Shown: positions 22,057 through 30,142 of the stretch, in pieces
Layout of the letters: every line of letters begins with the position of its first letter
Numbering within the stretch: position 1 is the first letter of the stretch
Translations under genes and position numbers: made by a program
Notes under the pieces: generated by a model
The model's input: the letters and a program-made list of their open reading frames with translations, nothing else
What the model was told of the DNA's origin: nothing
The model's database searches: none
Assembly (NCBI GenBank): GCA_016200045.1
Contig: JACQFN010000005.1
Coordinates: 1 to 38,204, forward strand
Reading direction: 5' to 3'
Length of the DNA: 38,204 nt
Source of the DNA: Nitrososphaerota archaeon
Lineage (GTDB): Archaea; Thermoproteota; Nitrososphaeria; Nitrososphaerales; Gagatemarchaeaceae

Positions 22057-22644
22057 TTGATCACAGGAAGGTCCCGGAGGATTGCTTTGGTAGCACTCTT
22101 CGCCGCACTCGCGGTCGTCCTCACTGAGGTATCGTTTCCAGCTCCCTACGCCTGATTCCTCTTCTACGGCTTCTGGGAAATCCCCGTCCTGCTCGCCCTT
22201 CTTGTGCTTGGTTTCTCGGGAGGGGTGAGCGTCGCAGTACTCAACGCTCTTGTCCTTGAGGCGGTGAAACCAGGGCCCCTGCCCACCGGCCCACTCTACA
22301 ACCTCCTGGCTGAACTCTCTATGTTCATCGGGGTCGTGGCGGTCCAAGCGGTCGCCAAGAAGGGGAGGTGGAAGGCACTGTCTGTCGTCACGGTTGCCAC
22401 TGTGACGGCGGCGGTGACGCGAGTCGGAATAATGACGCTCGTCAATTGGCTGGTGCTCGCTCAGCCCTACCCCGTAGGATTCGGGAGCTTCGGAGTTACA
22501 GAGGGAGACGTCCCTGGACTCCTCTGGCTCATCGGGATTTTCAATTTCACTGTGGTGTTGTACACGGTGCCGGCTTCATACAGCGTAAGCAGGGCGATAA
22601 GTTCCCGGTACTTCAAGTCCGACCCGCTCAGGTCGGAAGCCTGA
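22057..22644 (+). pseudogene. ECF transporter S component (riboflavin-type), in-frame TGA
   Basis: From the TTG at 22057 the frame reads 32 hydrophobic codons (RIALVALFAALAVVLTEVSFPAPYA), then a TGA at 22153-22155. It continues in the same frame without further stops as FLFYGFWEIPVLLALLVLGF and four or five more membrane segments to 22644. The pre-TGA part plus FWEIP is the usual start of ECF substrate-binding (S) proteins, so this is one gene of about 195 codons with an internal stop. The product after the stop could restart at a GTG (22204), lacking the first helix. Context (RbkR, palindrome, EcfAA'T downstream) suggests riboflavin uptake. It may be a real nonsense mutation, a sequencing error or readthrough. 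Confidence 0.75.
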
Positions 22645-22694
22645 CGCAAGGTTTACCACCTGATTCCATGTCTCGAAGCCGAAGGTGATGTGTC

Positions 22695-23540
22695 TTGGCA
22701 AACGTCCTTGAAATCGAGAAACTGAACTTCACTTACGTGGACACTTGGAAGAAGGTGGTGTCGGACTTCGACCTCGCCGTGCCGGAGGAAGAGGTCGTCG
22801 TCCTCGCCGGTCCTTCAGGGTGCGGAAAGTCGACACTCCTGAGGGCGGTCAACGGCCTCATCCCCCACATGTACGGGGGCCAGTACTCTGGGTCGGTAAC
22901 CGTCGCGGGGAAGTCCGTCAAGGACACCCCGATGCGGGACCTCGCGCAGACGGTGGGATTCCTCTTCCAGAACCCGGAGAACCAGATCTTCATGTTCAGC
23001 GTGGAGAGGGACATCGCCTTCGGACTGGAGAACCTAGGGGTCCCGAGGCCCGAAATGAGGAAGCGGGTTGACGAAGCGATTTCCCTCCTCGGGATCGAGC
23101 ACCTGGCCCAGCGGGCCCCTCACGAGCTTTCCGACGGGCAGAAGCAGCGGGTGGCCCTGGCAGGAGTCCTCGCCATGAGGCCGAGGCTTGTCATCCTCGA
23201 CGAGCCCACATCGCTTCTCGACCCCCGGACGGCGGCGGAACTGGTGGAGCTTGTGGGGAGACTTAGGAAGGAGACGGGGGCGACTTTCGTGATAGTCGAG
23301 CACCGGCTTGACCTCGTCACGCGGGTGGCCGACAGGATGGTGGTCATGGACAGGGGGGCGAAGGTGCTGGACGGGACTCCGAGCCAGGTCCTGTTCGGAG
23401 ACGAGGCCGAGCTGTATGGCATCGCGGTCCCCGCAGCAACAAGGCTCCAGAAGCTGCTTGCCAAGGACGGGGCTGTCGGCACGGACAGGCTTATGGGCCC
23501 CGAGGAACTGGCCGCGGAGACCGGGAGGGGCAAGAAGTGA
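22695..23540 (+). CDS. ecfA1: ECF transporter ATPase, first subunit
   Basis: This 281-residue ABC ATPase of the energy-coupling-factor module powers uptake of vitamins via S components. Walker A is GPSGCGKST (about 39-47), the Q-loop FLFQNPENQIF is typical of ECF ATPases, the signature is LSDGQKQRVALAG and Walker B is LVILDEPTSLLD. The TTG start has GGTGAT about 7 nt upstream. It lies 50 nt after the S component and overlaps the second ATPase by 4 nt (GTGA). Confidence 0.94.
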   Translation: MANVLEIEKLNFTYVDTWKKVVSDFDLAVPEEEVVVLAGPSGCGKSTLLRAVNGLIPHMYGGQYSGSVTVAGKSVKDTPMRDLAQTVGFLFQNPENQIFMFSVERDIAFGLENLGVPRPEMRKRVDEAISLLGIEHLAQRAPHELSDGQKQRVALAGVLAMRPRLVILDEPTSLLDPRTAAELVELVGRLRKETGATFVIVEHRLDLVTRVADRMVVMDRGAKVLDGTPSQVLFGDEAELYGIAVPAATRLQKLLAKDGAVGTDRLMGPEELAAETGRGKK

Positions 23541-24349
23541 TTCGGTTCGAGGACGTCGTCTTCGTCCACCAGAACGGGGTTAGGGCCCTTGACGGCGTGA
23601 GCCTAGACATACCGGATGGTGAGACAGTCGCGATTGTCGGAGAGAACGGAGCAGGGAAGACCACGCTGGTCAAGCACGTGACAGGCCTGCTGAAGCCCCG
23701 AGAAGGGCGGGTCCTCGTGGACGGGGTCGACACCACGAGCGTCAGCACCGCCCGGCTCTCGCGCAAGGTCGGGGTGGCCTTCCAGAACCCGGACCACCAG
23801 CTGTTCTCGGAGAGCGTCCGGGAGGAGGTGGCGTTCGCACTGAGGAACTTCCAGTTTCCGGAAGACATGATCGAGAAGAGGGTCAAACTGGAGCTCGGCC
23901 AGTTCGGGCTCGCCGAATACGAGAGGTCGTCCCCTCTGGTCCTGAGCGGAGGGGAGAAGAAGAGGCTCACCCTCGCGTGCATCCTCGCGTGGGACCCGGG
24001 GATCGTAATTCTCGACGAGCCCACCGTGGGTCAGGATGCGATCCAGAAGGAGAAGCTTTCCGAGACAATCAGGATGCTGAGGTCGCAGGGGAAGACCGTA
24101 ATCGTGGTGTCCCACGACATAGAGTTCCTCTGGCCGCTCCAGCCGAGGACCATCGTCATGAAGTCCGGGAAGGTGGTCGGGGACGGGCCGGCGAAGGAAT
24201 GCATGCTCGACTCCGAGGTCCTAAGGTCTGCCCGGGTCGCCCAGCCTCAGCTCGTCTCGTTCTATCGGCATCTCTCGGAGAGGCCAGCCGACCCGTTCGT
24301 GGACCCGCTGGATGCGAAGCGCTGGTTGAGCGGAGGGAGAGCAGGATGA
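23537..24349 (+). CDS. ecfA2: ECF transporter ATPase, second subunit
   Basis: This 270-residue partner ATPase has Walker A GENGAGKTT (about 36-44), Q-loop VGVAFQNPDHQLF, signature LSGGEKKRLTLACIL, Walker B IVILDEPTVGQD and an H-loop VVSHD. The two different ATPases form the usual EcfA-EcfA' heterodimer. The GTG start overlaps ecfA1, and the stop overlaps the ecfT ATG (ATGA), so all three are translationally coupled. Confidence 0.94.
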   Translation: MIRFEDVVFVHQNGVRALDGVSLDIPDGETVAIVGENGAGKTTLVKHVTGLLKPREGRVLVDGVDTTSVSTARLSRKVGVAFQNPDHQLFSESVREEVAFALRNFQFPEDMIEKRVKLELGQFGLAEYERSSPLVLSGGEKKRLTLACILAWDPGIVILDEPTVGQDAIQKEKLSETIRMLRSQGKTVIVVSHDIEFLWPLQPRTIVMKSGKVVGDGPAKECMLDSEVLRSARVAQPQLVSFYRHLSERPADPFVDPLDAKRWLSGGRAG

Positions 24350-25092
24350 TGTGGCTCAGCGGGGGCTTCGTGTTCAGGCGAGGCGAGTCCGCCTACCACC
24401 AGCTAGACCCCAGGGTCAAGCTCCTGATCTCCATCCTGATGTTCGCGACCACCCTCCTGGCGAAGGCGGTGTATGAAATGGGGCTGGTGATCGCGTTCAT
24501 GCTTGCGGTTGCGACCGTGGCCACCGTGCTCCGGAGGGTCGCCCGGACGATGCTCCTCACTGCCACCTTCTCGGCGTTCATATTCATCGTCAACATACTG
24601 GTCACCAAAAACCTCGAGACCTCATCCCTTTACGCAACGAGGTTCGTAGCAATAGTTGTCTCTACCAGCCTGTTCTTCATCACCACTTCTCCCGACGAGC
24701 TTGAGCAGGTGATGAAGACGTTCAGGCTCCCCAGGGACGTCGTCTTCGCCTTCGTCACGGCGGTGAGGTTCATCCCGGTGATGATGCTCGACACGGTCCA
24801 GATCATGGACGCCCAGAAGTCGAGGGGGCTGGAGCTGGACAAGGGGAACGTCTTCAGGAGGGTGAGGAACATGATCCCCATACTGATTCCGCTCGTCGTC
24901 AACTCGGTGATCAGAAGCGGTGAGCTTGCCGAGGCGATGGAGTCACGGGCCTACGGTGCGGTCCCGAAGCCGACGTCGCTCGTGGAATACAGGGCGAGCA
25001 CGAGGGACAGGCTCGTGGTCCTCGCGTCCATCGCGTTCTTCGTGGTGGTTGCCTATTCCTTTTATTTTGTGCCGCCGCTGCAACTGCCGTGA
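24346..25092 (+). CDS. ecfT: ECF transporter transmembrane component T
   Basis: This 248-residue membrane protein couples the ATPases to the S component. It has about five hydrophobic segments and begins with HQLDPRVKLLISILMFATTLL, the typical EcfT opening. The cytoplasmic coupling helices show the Ala-Arg-Gly-type motifs as AQKSRGLEL and MESRAYGAV. The frame is open to 23977, but the upstream part is antisense-like and overlaps ecfA2, so the ATG at 24346 is chosen. Confidence 0.93.
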   Translation: MMWLSGGFVFRRGESAYHQLDPRVKLLISILMFATTLLAKAVYEMGLVIAFMLAVATVATVLRRVARTMLLTATFSAFIFIVNILVTKNLETSSLYATRFVAIVVSTSLFFITTSPDELEQVMKTFRLPRDVVFAFVTAVRFIPVMMLDTVQIMDAQKSRGLELDKGNVFRRVRNMIPILIPLVVNSVIRSGELAEAMESRAYGAVPKPTSLVEYRASTRDRLVVLASIAFFVVVAYSFYFVPPLQLP

Positions 25093-25775
25093 TTCCCGCC
25101 CGTGTCGTGGCCGACGAGAGAGAGAAGGCGAGCGGGGTCCCCGAGGAGCTCTCAAAGCTCAACGTGCGGGTCTACTTCAGCAGGCTCTCTGTCGCAGACT
25201 ACGTTCTCAGCCCCGAGATCGCGGTCGAAAGGAAGGCGGTGAGGGACCTTGTGTCGTCGGTATACGATTCGAGGCTATTCTACCAGGCAGCCCGGCTTTC
25301 CTCGTCATACGCCAAGCCGTACCTATTGGTCGAAGGAGATTCGAGGGAGGTCGAGAAGCTCGTCAAGAACCTGAAGTCGTACTACGGCGCGATAGCCAAC
25401 GTCACGCTGGCATACGGGCTCAGGGTCCTGTTCACCGCGAACCCCACGGAGACCGCGATCGCCATTGCAGAACTCCTCAGCCACGCGAGGGCCAAGCCCC
25501 TCACACGGATGCCTGCCGAGACTCCCCCTAAGGCGAAGGCCATCGCCGTGCAGCAGGTATACGCGGTGTCTTCCATGCCAGGGGTCGGGAGGAAGCTCGC
25601 GGAGAGGCTCCTGGCGAAGTACGGGACTCCGAGGAGGATAATGAGCCTCACGGCAGGGGAGCTCGCGATGACGCCGGGAATCGGCTGGAAGAGGGCCGAG
25701 AAGATCAAGGAGATGCTTGACAGCAAGTACACGAAGTTCGAAAAGGGGAAGGACCAGATGAGGCTGGAAGAATGA
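25089..25775 (+). CDS. xpf: XPF/Mus81-family structure-specific endonuclease (short form)
   Basis: This 228-residue protein has an N-terminal ERCC4 nuclease domain (VADEREKASGVPEEL at about 8-22 and IAVERKAVRDLVSSVYDSRLF with the ERKxxxD active site) and C-terminal tandem helix-hairpin-helix motifs (SSMPGVGRKLAERLLAKYG and MTPGIGWKRAEKIKEML). It lacks the helicase domain of the euryarchaeal Hef type, so it is the short, PCNA-dependent form known from Crenarchaeota and Thaumarchaeota. A PCNA-interacting motif could be at the C-terminal tail but is not obvious. GTG start in a GTGA overlap with ecfT. Confidence 0.93.
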   Translation: MIPARVVADEREKASGVPEELSKLNVRVYFSRLSVADYVLSPEIAVERKAVRDLVSSVYDSRLFYQAARLSSSYAKPYLLVEGDSREVEKLVKNLKSYYGAIANVTLAYGLRVLFTANPTETAIAIAELLSHARAKPLTRMPAETPPKAKAIAVQQVYAVSSMPGVGRKLAERLLAKYGTPRRIMSLTAGELAMTPGIGWKRAEKIKEMLDSKYTKFEKGKDQMRLEE

Positions 25776-26389
25776 AGGTGGGAATCCTGGGCGGGACCGG
25801 CGCGATGGGGGCAGGGCTCGCGACCCACCTCGTTCGGCGGAACAAGGTGATGCTTGGGTCCAGGAGCACCGACAAGGCGCGTTCTGCCGCCGCGAAGATA
25901 GAGGGGGTCTCCGCGGGAAGCTACGAGGAGGCAGCGAGGTGGTGCGACGTCGCGATAGTCGCCGTCCCCTACTCGTCCATCGGGGCGCTCCAGGCCCTCG
26001 CAGGCCCGCTTTCCGGGAAGCTCGTCATCTCCATCGTCAACCCGCTGAGACTGGAGGGCGGGGTGCTCCAGTACAGTCTGGAGGAAGGGTCGGCGGCCGA
26101 GCGGCTTGCCTCCCTGCTGCCGAAGAGCAGGATCGCAGCCGCGTTCAACAACGTCCCCGTGGCCTTCTTCCGAAAAGCCCCGAGCGAAGAGGTCGATGTC
26201 CTCGTCGCTGCCGACACGAGAGAGACATTCCAAGAGGTCGCCGGGCTGGTGAAGAACTTCGCGATGATGAGGCCGGTCTACGTCGGGCCGCTTACTCAGG
26301 CGCAGTCGGTGGAAAGGCTGACGGTCATGGTCCTCAACGCGGCTAAGCTGAGCGGCGGGCCGAAGTATTCCGTCAGGTTCGTGTCGTAA
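25772..26389 (+). CDS. fno: NADPH-dependent F420 reductase (F420H2:NADP oxidoreductase-like)
   Basis: This 205-residue Rossmann protein has VGILGGTGAMGAGLATHLVRR at the start, LGSRSTDKARSAAAKI (NADP-binding serine/arginine after strand 2), AIVAVPYSSIG and FNNVPVAFF, as in archaeal Fno and NpdG. The family transfers hydride between F420 and NADP. ATG start, ATGA overlap with xpf. The following gene is an F420-type LLM oxidoreductase, which fits. Confidence 0.87.
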   Translation: MKVGILGGTGAMGAGLATHLVRRNKVMLGSRSTDKARSAAAKIEGVSAGSYEEAARWCDVAIVAVPYSSIGALQALAGPLSGKLVISIVNPLRLEGGVLQYSLEEGSAAERLASLLPKSRIAAAFNNVPVAFFRKAPSEEVDVLVAADTRETFQEVAGLVKNFAMMRPVYVGPLTQAQSVERLTVMVLNAAKLSGGPKYSVRFVS

Positions 26390-26402
26390 GAAAGATAACG
26401 CG

Positions 26403-26421
26403 GGCCCTGCGGCCGAGGGCC
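26403..26421 (+). repeat. inverted repeat just before the LLM start codon
   Basis: GGCCCT and AGGGCC flank a 7-nt loop and end directly at the GTG at 26422. A TATA-like AAAGATAACG at 26391-26400 precedes it, so the LLM gene may have its own promoter with an operator or 5' hairpin. Confidence 0.35.
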
Positions 26422-27300
26422 GTGAAGTTCGGATACATACTTCCCAACTACGGAGACAAGATCGGCCCGAGGGAGCTTGTCGAGCTCGCTCTTTCATGCG
26501 AGGAACAGGGTTTCGACTCTGTGTTTGCGACGGACCACGTCATCATGCCGGCCGAGCTCAGGGAACCTTACGGTCGGCTCCTGGAGCCCCTTACCACCAT
26601 CTCGTTCATAGCCTCGAGGACGGAGAGACTGAAGGTAGGGACTTCAATCCTCGTCCTTCCGCAGAGGAACCCGGTCATAGTCGCCAAACAGGCCGCTACA
26701 ATCGATGCCTATTCCGGGGGGAGGTTGATCCTAGGTGTCGGGGCTGGCTGGGCCGAAAAGGAGTTCGGTTTTCTGAACAGCGACTTCCGCAACAGGGGGA
26801 AGGTGCTCGACGAAAGCATCCGGCTCATGAAGGCCCTCTGGAGTGAGGAAAGCGTGGAATTCAAGGGCAGGTACTTCCGAATCAGTGACGCTGTCTTCCT
26901 GCCCAAACCTGCAAAGCGCGACATTCCTGTGTGGGTCGGCGGAAACGACGGGCACGCGATTCGCAGGGCCGAGACCCTGGGGGACGGATGGCACCCCGTG
27001 GGCATCGGGCTGGAGGCGTTCTCCAAAGGGACGGAGGCCGTCCGTGCCTCCGGGGGAACGAAGACCATTTCGATCAGGATGACGACGGACGTGAGGAAGA
27101 AGCGGGAGCTGGTGACCCTCCCGAGCGGGGAGAGGAGGATGGTCGCATCGGGGAGCGCTGCGGACATCAGGAAGGTGATAGGGGACTACGAGAAGGCGGG
27201 CCTCGACTACTTCTGCGCCTCCATAATGCATCCGAGCGCGGAAGAGACCCTGAAGGACATCAAGAGATTCGGCCAGGACGTCGTCCGCTCGTACTCCTAG
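26422..27300 (+). CDS. LLM-class F420-dependent oxidoreductase
   Basis: This 292-residue TIM-barrel protein of the luciferase-like family begins MKFGYILPNYGD and contains DSVFATDHVIMP, TSILVLPQRNPVIVAKQAATIDAYSGGRLILGVGAGW and IPVWVGGNDGHAIRRAETLGDGWHP, all standard LLM elements. F420 rather than FMN is inferred from the adjacent F420:NADP reductase. The substrate is unknown. GTG start. The end overlaps the convergent flavin reductase gene by 4 nt. Confidence 0.88.
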   Translation: MKFGYILPNYGDKIGPRELVELALSCEEQGFDSVFATDHVIMPAELREPYGRLLEPLTTISFIASRTERLKVGTSILVLPQRNPVIVAKQAATIDAYSGGRLILGVGAGWAEKEFGFLNSDFRNRGKVLDESIRLMKALWSEESVEFKGRYFRISDAVFLPKPAKRDIPVWVGGNDGHAIRRAETLGDGWHPVGIGLEAFSKGTEAVRASGGTKTISIRMTTDVRKKRELVTLPSGERRMVASGSAADIRKVIGDYEKAGLDYFCASIMHPSAEETLKDIKRFGQDVVRSYS

Positions 27301-27824
27301 GGCCCGGGATAGACCGTCATCCCGTCTCGCCAGCCCGTATAGAGGATCGGATGGTACCTTTCGAAGTCCCATGACCCGGAGAATTTGTCGTTCGTCCGAG
27401 CAGATGCGACCCGGCCGATGACCAGGACGTGGTCCCCCGTCTTCCTCCTTGACGCCACTCTGCACTCCAGCGTTGCTTCGGCCCCGTCGATGAGAGGGAC
27501 TCCGAGCACCGGCCCCTTCGAGTGCGAGAACCCGGCCTTCCTCAGCTTGTCCTTGACCCCGGACCCGCTCAGGGCCGCGAGCCTCCCGACGGCAGCCAGG
27601 TGTCTTCTCCCGAGTACGCAGATGGAGAAGGCCCCAGACTTCACCGCCAGGCTGTAGGTGAACCCTCCCGGGTAGCAGCTCACGACGATAATCGGGGGCG
27701 ACGCGGACACGGCCGAGTAGGAGACCACGGGCATCGCGGAGACCCTCCCTCCGTGGGCGGCCGCCATCACCACAGGGACCTGAGGATAGAACAGCCTGTG
27801 CACGAGGCCGTCGTCGACCTTCAT
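27297..27824 (-). CDS. flavin reductase-like (FMN-binding split barrel) protein
   Basis: This 175-residue protein starts MKVDDGLVHRLFYPQVPVVM and has GGRVSAMPVVSYSAVSASPP followed by IIVVSCYPGGFTYSLAVKSGAFSICVLG, the typical order of flavin reductase-like FMN-binding proteins (serine-rich phosphate loop, then strand). The partner is unknown; the convergent LLM gene is a candidate. The frame is open to 27992 over EF-2, but the ATG at 27824 has a TATA element (CCTTATCTATTCC) about 25 nt upstream and matches the family N-terminus. Confidence 0.85.
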   Translation of the reverse strand: MKVDDGLVHRLFYPQVPVVMAAAHGGRVSAMPVVSYSAVSASPPIIVVSCYPGGFTYSLAVKSGAFSICVLGRRHLAAVGRLAALSGSGVKDKLRKAGFSHSKGPVLGVPLIDGAEATLECRVASRRKTGDHVLVIGRVASARTNDKFSGSWDFERYHPILYTGWRDGMTVYPGP

Positions 27825-27843
27825 GCGCCAGTCGGGGGCCACT

Positions 27844-27856
27844 GGAATAGATAAGG
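27844..27856 (-). promoter_or_regulatory. TATA box of the flavin reductase-like gene
   Basis: CCTTATCTATTCC on the minus strand, just downstream of the EF-2 stop and about 25 nt from the ATG at 27824. Confidence 0.5.
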
Positions 27857-27859
27857 GGA

Positions 27860-30052
27860 CTACTCGTTGTCTATGAACTCGGACGCCTTCGGCGGGTCCG
27901 GGGGGAGCCCCTTCCGCTTCCGGATTTCGGTGACCAGGCCCGGCAACATGTTCGACGGGACGGCCTGCCAGAGCTTGAAGTGGGTGTTCCATACCGCCTT
28001 TCCGGCGGTCGCACCCCTCATCTTCTCGCTCAGGTCGAACGTCTCCGAGGCGGGAATCTCCCCCTCGACCACGGTCATTACCTCCTTCTGGTCGATCTTG
28101 ACGAGCTTCCCCCTCTTGGAGCTGATGACGCCGGTGACGGCGCCGATCTGGTCCGACGGGCCCTTGACCTCGATTCCGAGTATGGGTTCGAGGAGGGTCG
28201 GGTTGGCGGTGAGCATCGCGCCCAGGATTGCGCGCCTCGAGGCGGGCATCAGCTGCGCGTAGGTCCTGTGGGCCGCGTCCTCGTGGGGGACGTAGTTGGT
28301 CAGGACCACCTTGACCCCCCTGGCGAACTCGTAGGCGAGCGGGCCGTTCTGCATGATGTCGTTGAAGCCGGCGCGTATCGAGTCCATCGACTCCTGCAGG
28401 AACTGGACGCCCTTCGTCAGCTCGGTCATGATGTTCCCCCTGTTGTCCACCGCCTGGAAGTTCCTGGCTTCGTCAGGGTCCCATCCGTGGTCTCTCAGGA
28501 GCTTGATGACGGCCTTCTTCTCCGTGTTTTCCGTGATCGTCCCGTTCCTGATCAGCTCGACTACGTCCGGTCCGAGAGGCTCGACCTTGATGAAGATCTT
28601 GTTGTGCCGGTTGGGGGACCTGGCCATTATCGGGCCCGCCGGGGTCCTGATCGTCTCCCTGTAGTTGATGATCGGAGGAGACGTGACTATCTCGAGCCCA
28701 GCCTGCTGCAGCAGGGTGGTAGCGATTTCGAGATGGAGGACCCCCATGCCGGCCATGAGTGTCTCCCCTGTCTCTTCGTTGATCGTCATCACGAGGTTCG
28801 GGTCCTCGATGTTCAGCCTCCGCATGGCCTCGACCAGCTTCGGGAGGTCTCTCGGGTGCTTGGCCTCGACCGCGATGGTAACAACGGGTTCGGAGACGTA
28901 GTGGATCCCTTCGAAGGGGACGACGTCTTTCACCGAGGCGATCGTCTCCCCCGCCCTTATGTCAAGCCCTAGGAGCGCAGGGATGTTTCCAGCTGGCAGG
29001 CTGTCGACTATCTCTCTCTGGAAGCCCATGAAGATCTGCACGGACTGAATGCGTCCTTCCCTCTTGGAGTCGATGAGGTAGATCATGTCTCCGTTGGAGA
29101 CGCTCCCCGAGAAGAGACGACCGGTGGCGACTAGGCCCGCCGCCGGGTCCACCACCACGTTGGTGACCATCATGACGGCCGGACCATTCTCGTCGCAGGT
29201 CAACAGCGATTTCCCGAGGTCGCTGTTCAGGTCCCCTGCAGGCCAGATCTTCGGGATGCGGTAGGCCTGCGCTACGTGAGGAGGCGGGTGGTGCTTGATC
29301 ACCATGCCTAGGAGCGCCTCGTGGAGGGGGAGCTTCTGCGAGAGGCTCTGAGGGCCCTCTCCCTGGTACGCTTCGAAAATGCTCTTGAAATTCATCCCGG
29401 CGGCCTTCGCCATGTCAGAGTTGAACCCCCACCTGTCCTTGGATGACCCGAAGGCGACCTGCGCGTCCTGGACGGAGACCTTCCACTTCTGCTTGTACTC
29501 GGGCTCGGCGTAGGTGTCGATCAGTTTGTTGAACTCCTTGACTATATTGAAGATCCATTCCTGCATCTTGTCGGGCGGGAGCCTGAGCTCCTTGATCAGG
29601 CGGTCTATCTTGTTGACGTAGAGCACAGGCCTCACCCTCTCCTCCAGCGCCTGCCTGGTGACCGTCTCGGTCTGCGTCATCACCCCTTCTACAGCGTCTA
29701 CCACCACGATTGCCCCGTCGACGGCCCTGAGGGACCTTGTGACCCTCCCGGTGAAATCGATGTGGCCGGGGGTATCGATCAGGTTGATGACGTAGGGCTT
29801 CCCTTCCTGTTCGTAGTAAAGCGTGACGTTCGCTGCCTTGATCGTCATCTGCCTCTGCTGCTCGAGCTCCATGTAGTCCAGGGCCAGAGCCTGCCCTGCG
29901 ACGGAGGGGGAGAGCATCCCGGTCGCAGCGAGCAAGGAGTCGGACGTGGTGGTCTTCCCGTGGTCCACATGAGCAATGATCCCTAGGTTTCTGATCTGCT
30001 CCCTGTTGTGGACTATCTTCAGAGCCTCAGTGGTTGTCTTGAACTTCGGCAT
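27860..30052 (-). CDS. fusA: translation elongation factor EF-2
   Basis: This 730-residue GTPase drives ribosomal translocation. The GTPase domain has IIAHVDHGKTTTSDSLL (G1, about 24-40), DTPGHIDF (G3) and VNKID (G4). The C-terminal domain IV segment RAGFNDIMQNGPLAYEFARGVKV is diagnostic of archaeal/eukaryotic EF-2. Near the C-terminus, ANPTLLEPILGIEVKGPSDQ is typical. The diphthamide histidine should lie in the domain IV loop; DAAHRTYAQLMPA fits that position. ATG start with GAGGT 4 nt upstream. It appears monocistronic. Confidence 0.97.
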   Translation of the reverse strand: MPKFKTTTEALKIVHNREQIRNLGIIAHVDHGKTTTSDSLLAATGMLSPSVAGQALALDYMELEQQRQMTIKAANVTLYYEQEGKPYVINLIDTPGHIDFTGRVTRSLRAVDGAIVVVDAVEGVMTQTETVTRQALEERVRPVLYVNKIDRLIKELRLPPDKMQEWIFNIVKEFNKLIDTYAEPEYKQKWKVSVQDAQVAFGSSKDRWGFNSDMAKAAGMNFKSIFEAYQGEGPQSLSQKLPLHEALLGMVIKHHPPPHVAQAYRIPKIWPAGDLNSDLGKSLLTCDENGPAVMMVTNVVVDPAAGLVATGRLFSGSVSNGDMIYLIDSKREGRIQSVQIFMGFQREIVDSLPAGNIPALLGLDIRAGETIASVKDVVPFEGIHYVSEPVVTIAVEAKHPRDLPKLVEAMRRLNIEDPNLVMTINEETGETLMAGMGVLHLEIATTLLQQAGLEIVTSPPIINYRETIRTPAGPIMARSPNRHNKIFIKVEPLGPDVVELIRNGTITENTEKKAVIKLLRDHGWDPDEARNFQAVDNRGNIMTELTKGVQFLQESMDSIRAGFNDIMQNGPLAYEFARGVKVVLTNYVPHEDAAHRTYAQLMPASRRAILGAMLTANPTLLEPILGIEVKGPSDQIGAVTGVISSKRGKLVKIDQKEVMTVVEGEIPASETFDLSEKMRGATAGKAVWNTHFKLWQAVPSNMLPGLVTEIRKRKGLPPDPPKASEFIDNE

Positions 30053-30085
30053 GGTACCTCAGCTTTTGATTCGCCCGTTCACCTT

Positions 30086-30097
30086 CGGTTATGAAGG
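30086..30097 (-). promoter_or_regulatory. TATA-like box of EF-2
   Basis: CCTTCATAACCG on the minus strand about 40 nt upstream of the EF-2 ATG. Confidence 0.4.
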
Positions 30098-30142
30098 TTT
30101 CTTCGCCAGGATTTCGTCTGCGGATGAGACGGTCGGCCGACC

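Noticed and set aside
22153-22155. TGA as selenocysteine codon
   Set aside because: S components are not selenoproteins and no selenocysteine insertion element was evident; nonsense, error or readthrough are simpler.
23977-24345. N-terminal extension of the EcfT frame
   Set aside because: It lies wholly within ecfA2 in another frame and is not hydrophobic; the ATGA overlap gives a natural start.
26403-26421. Hairpin as a terminator after fno
   Set aside because: There is no T-run behind it, and it ends at the LLM start codon; an operator or chance GC-rich palindrome is more likely.
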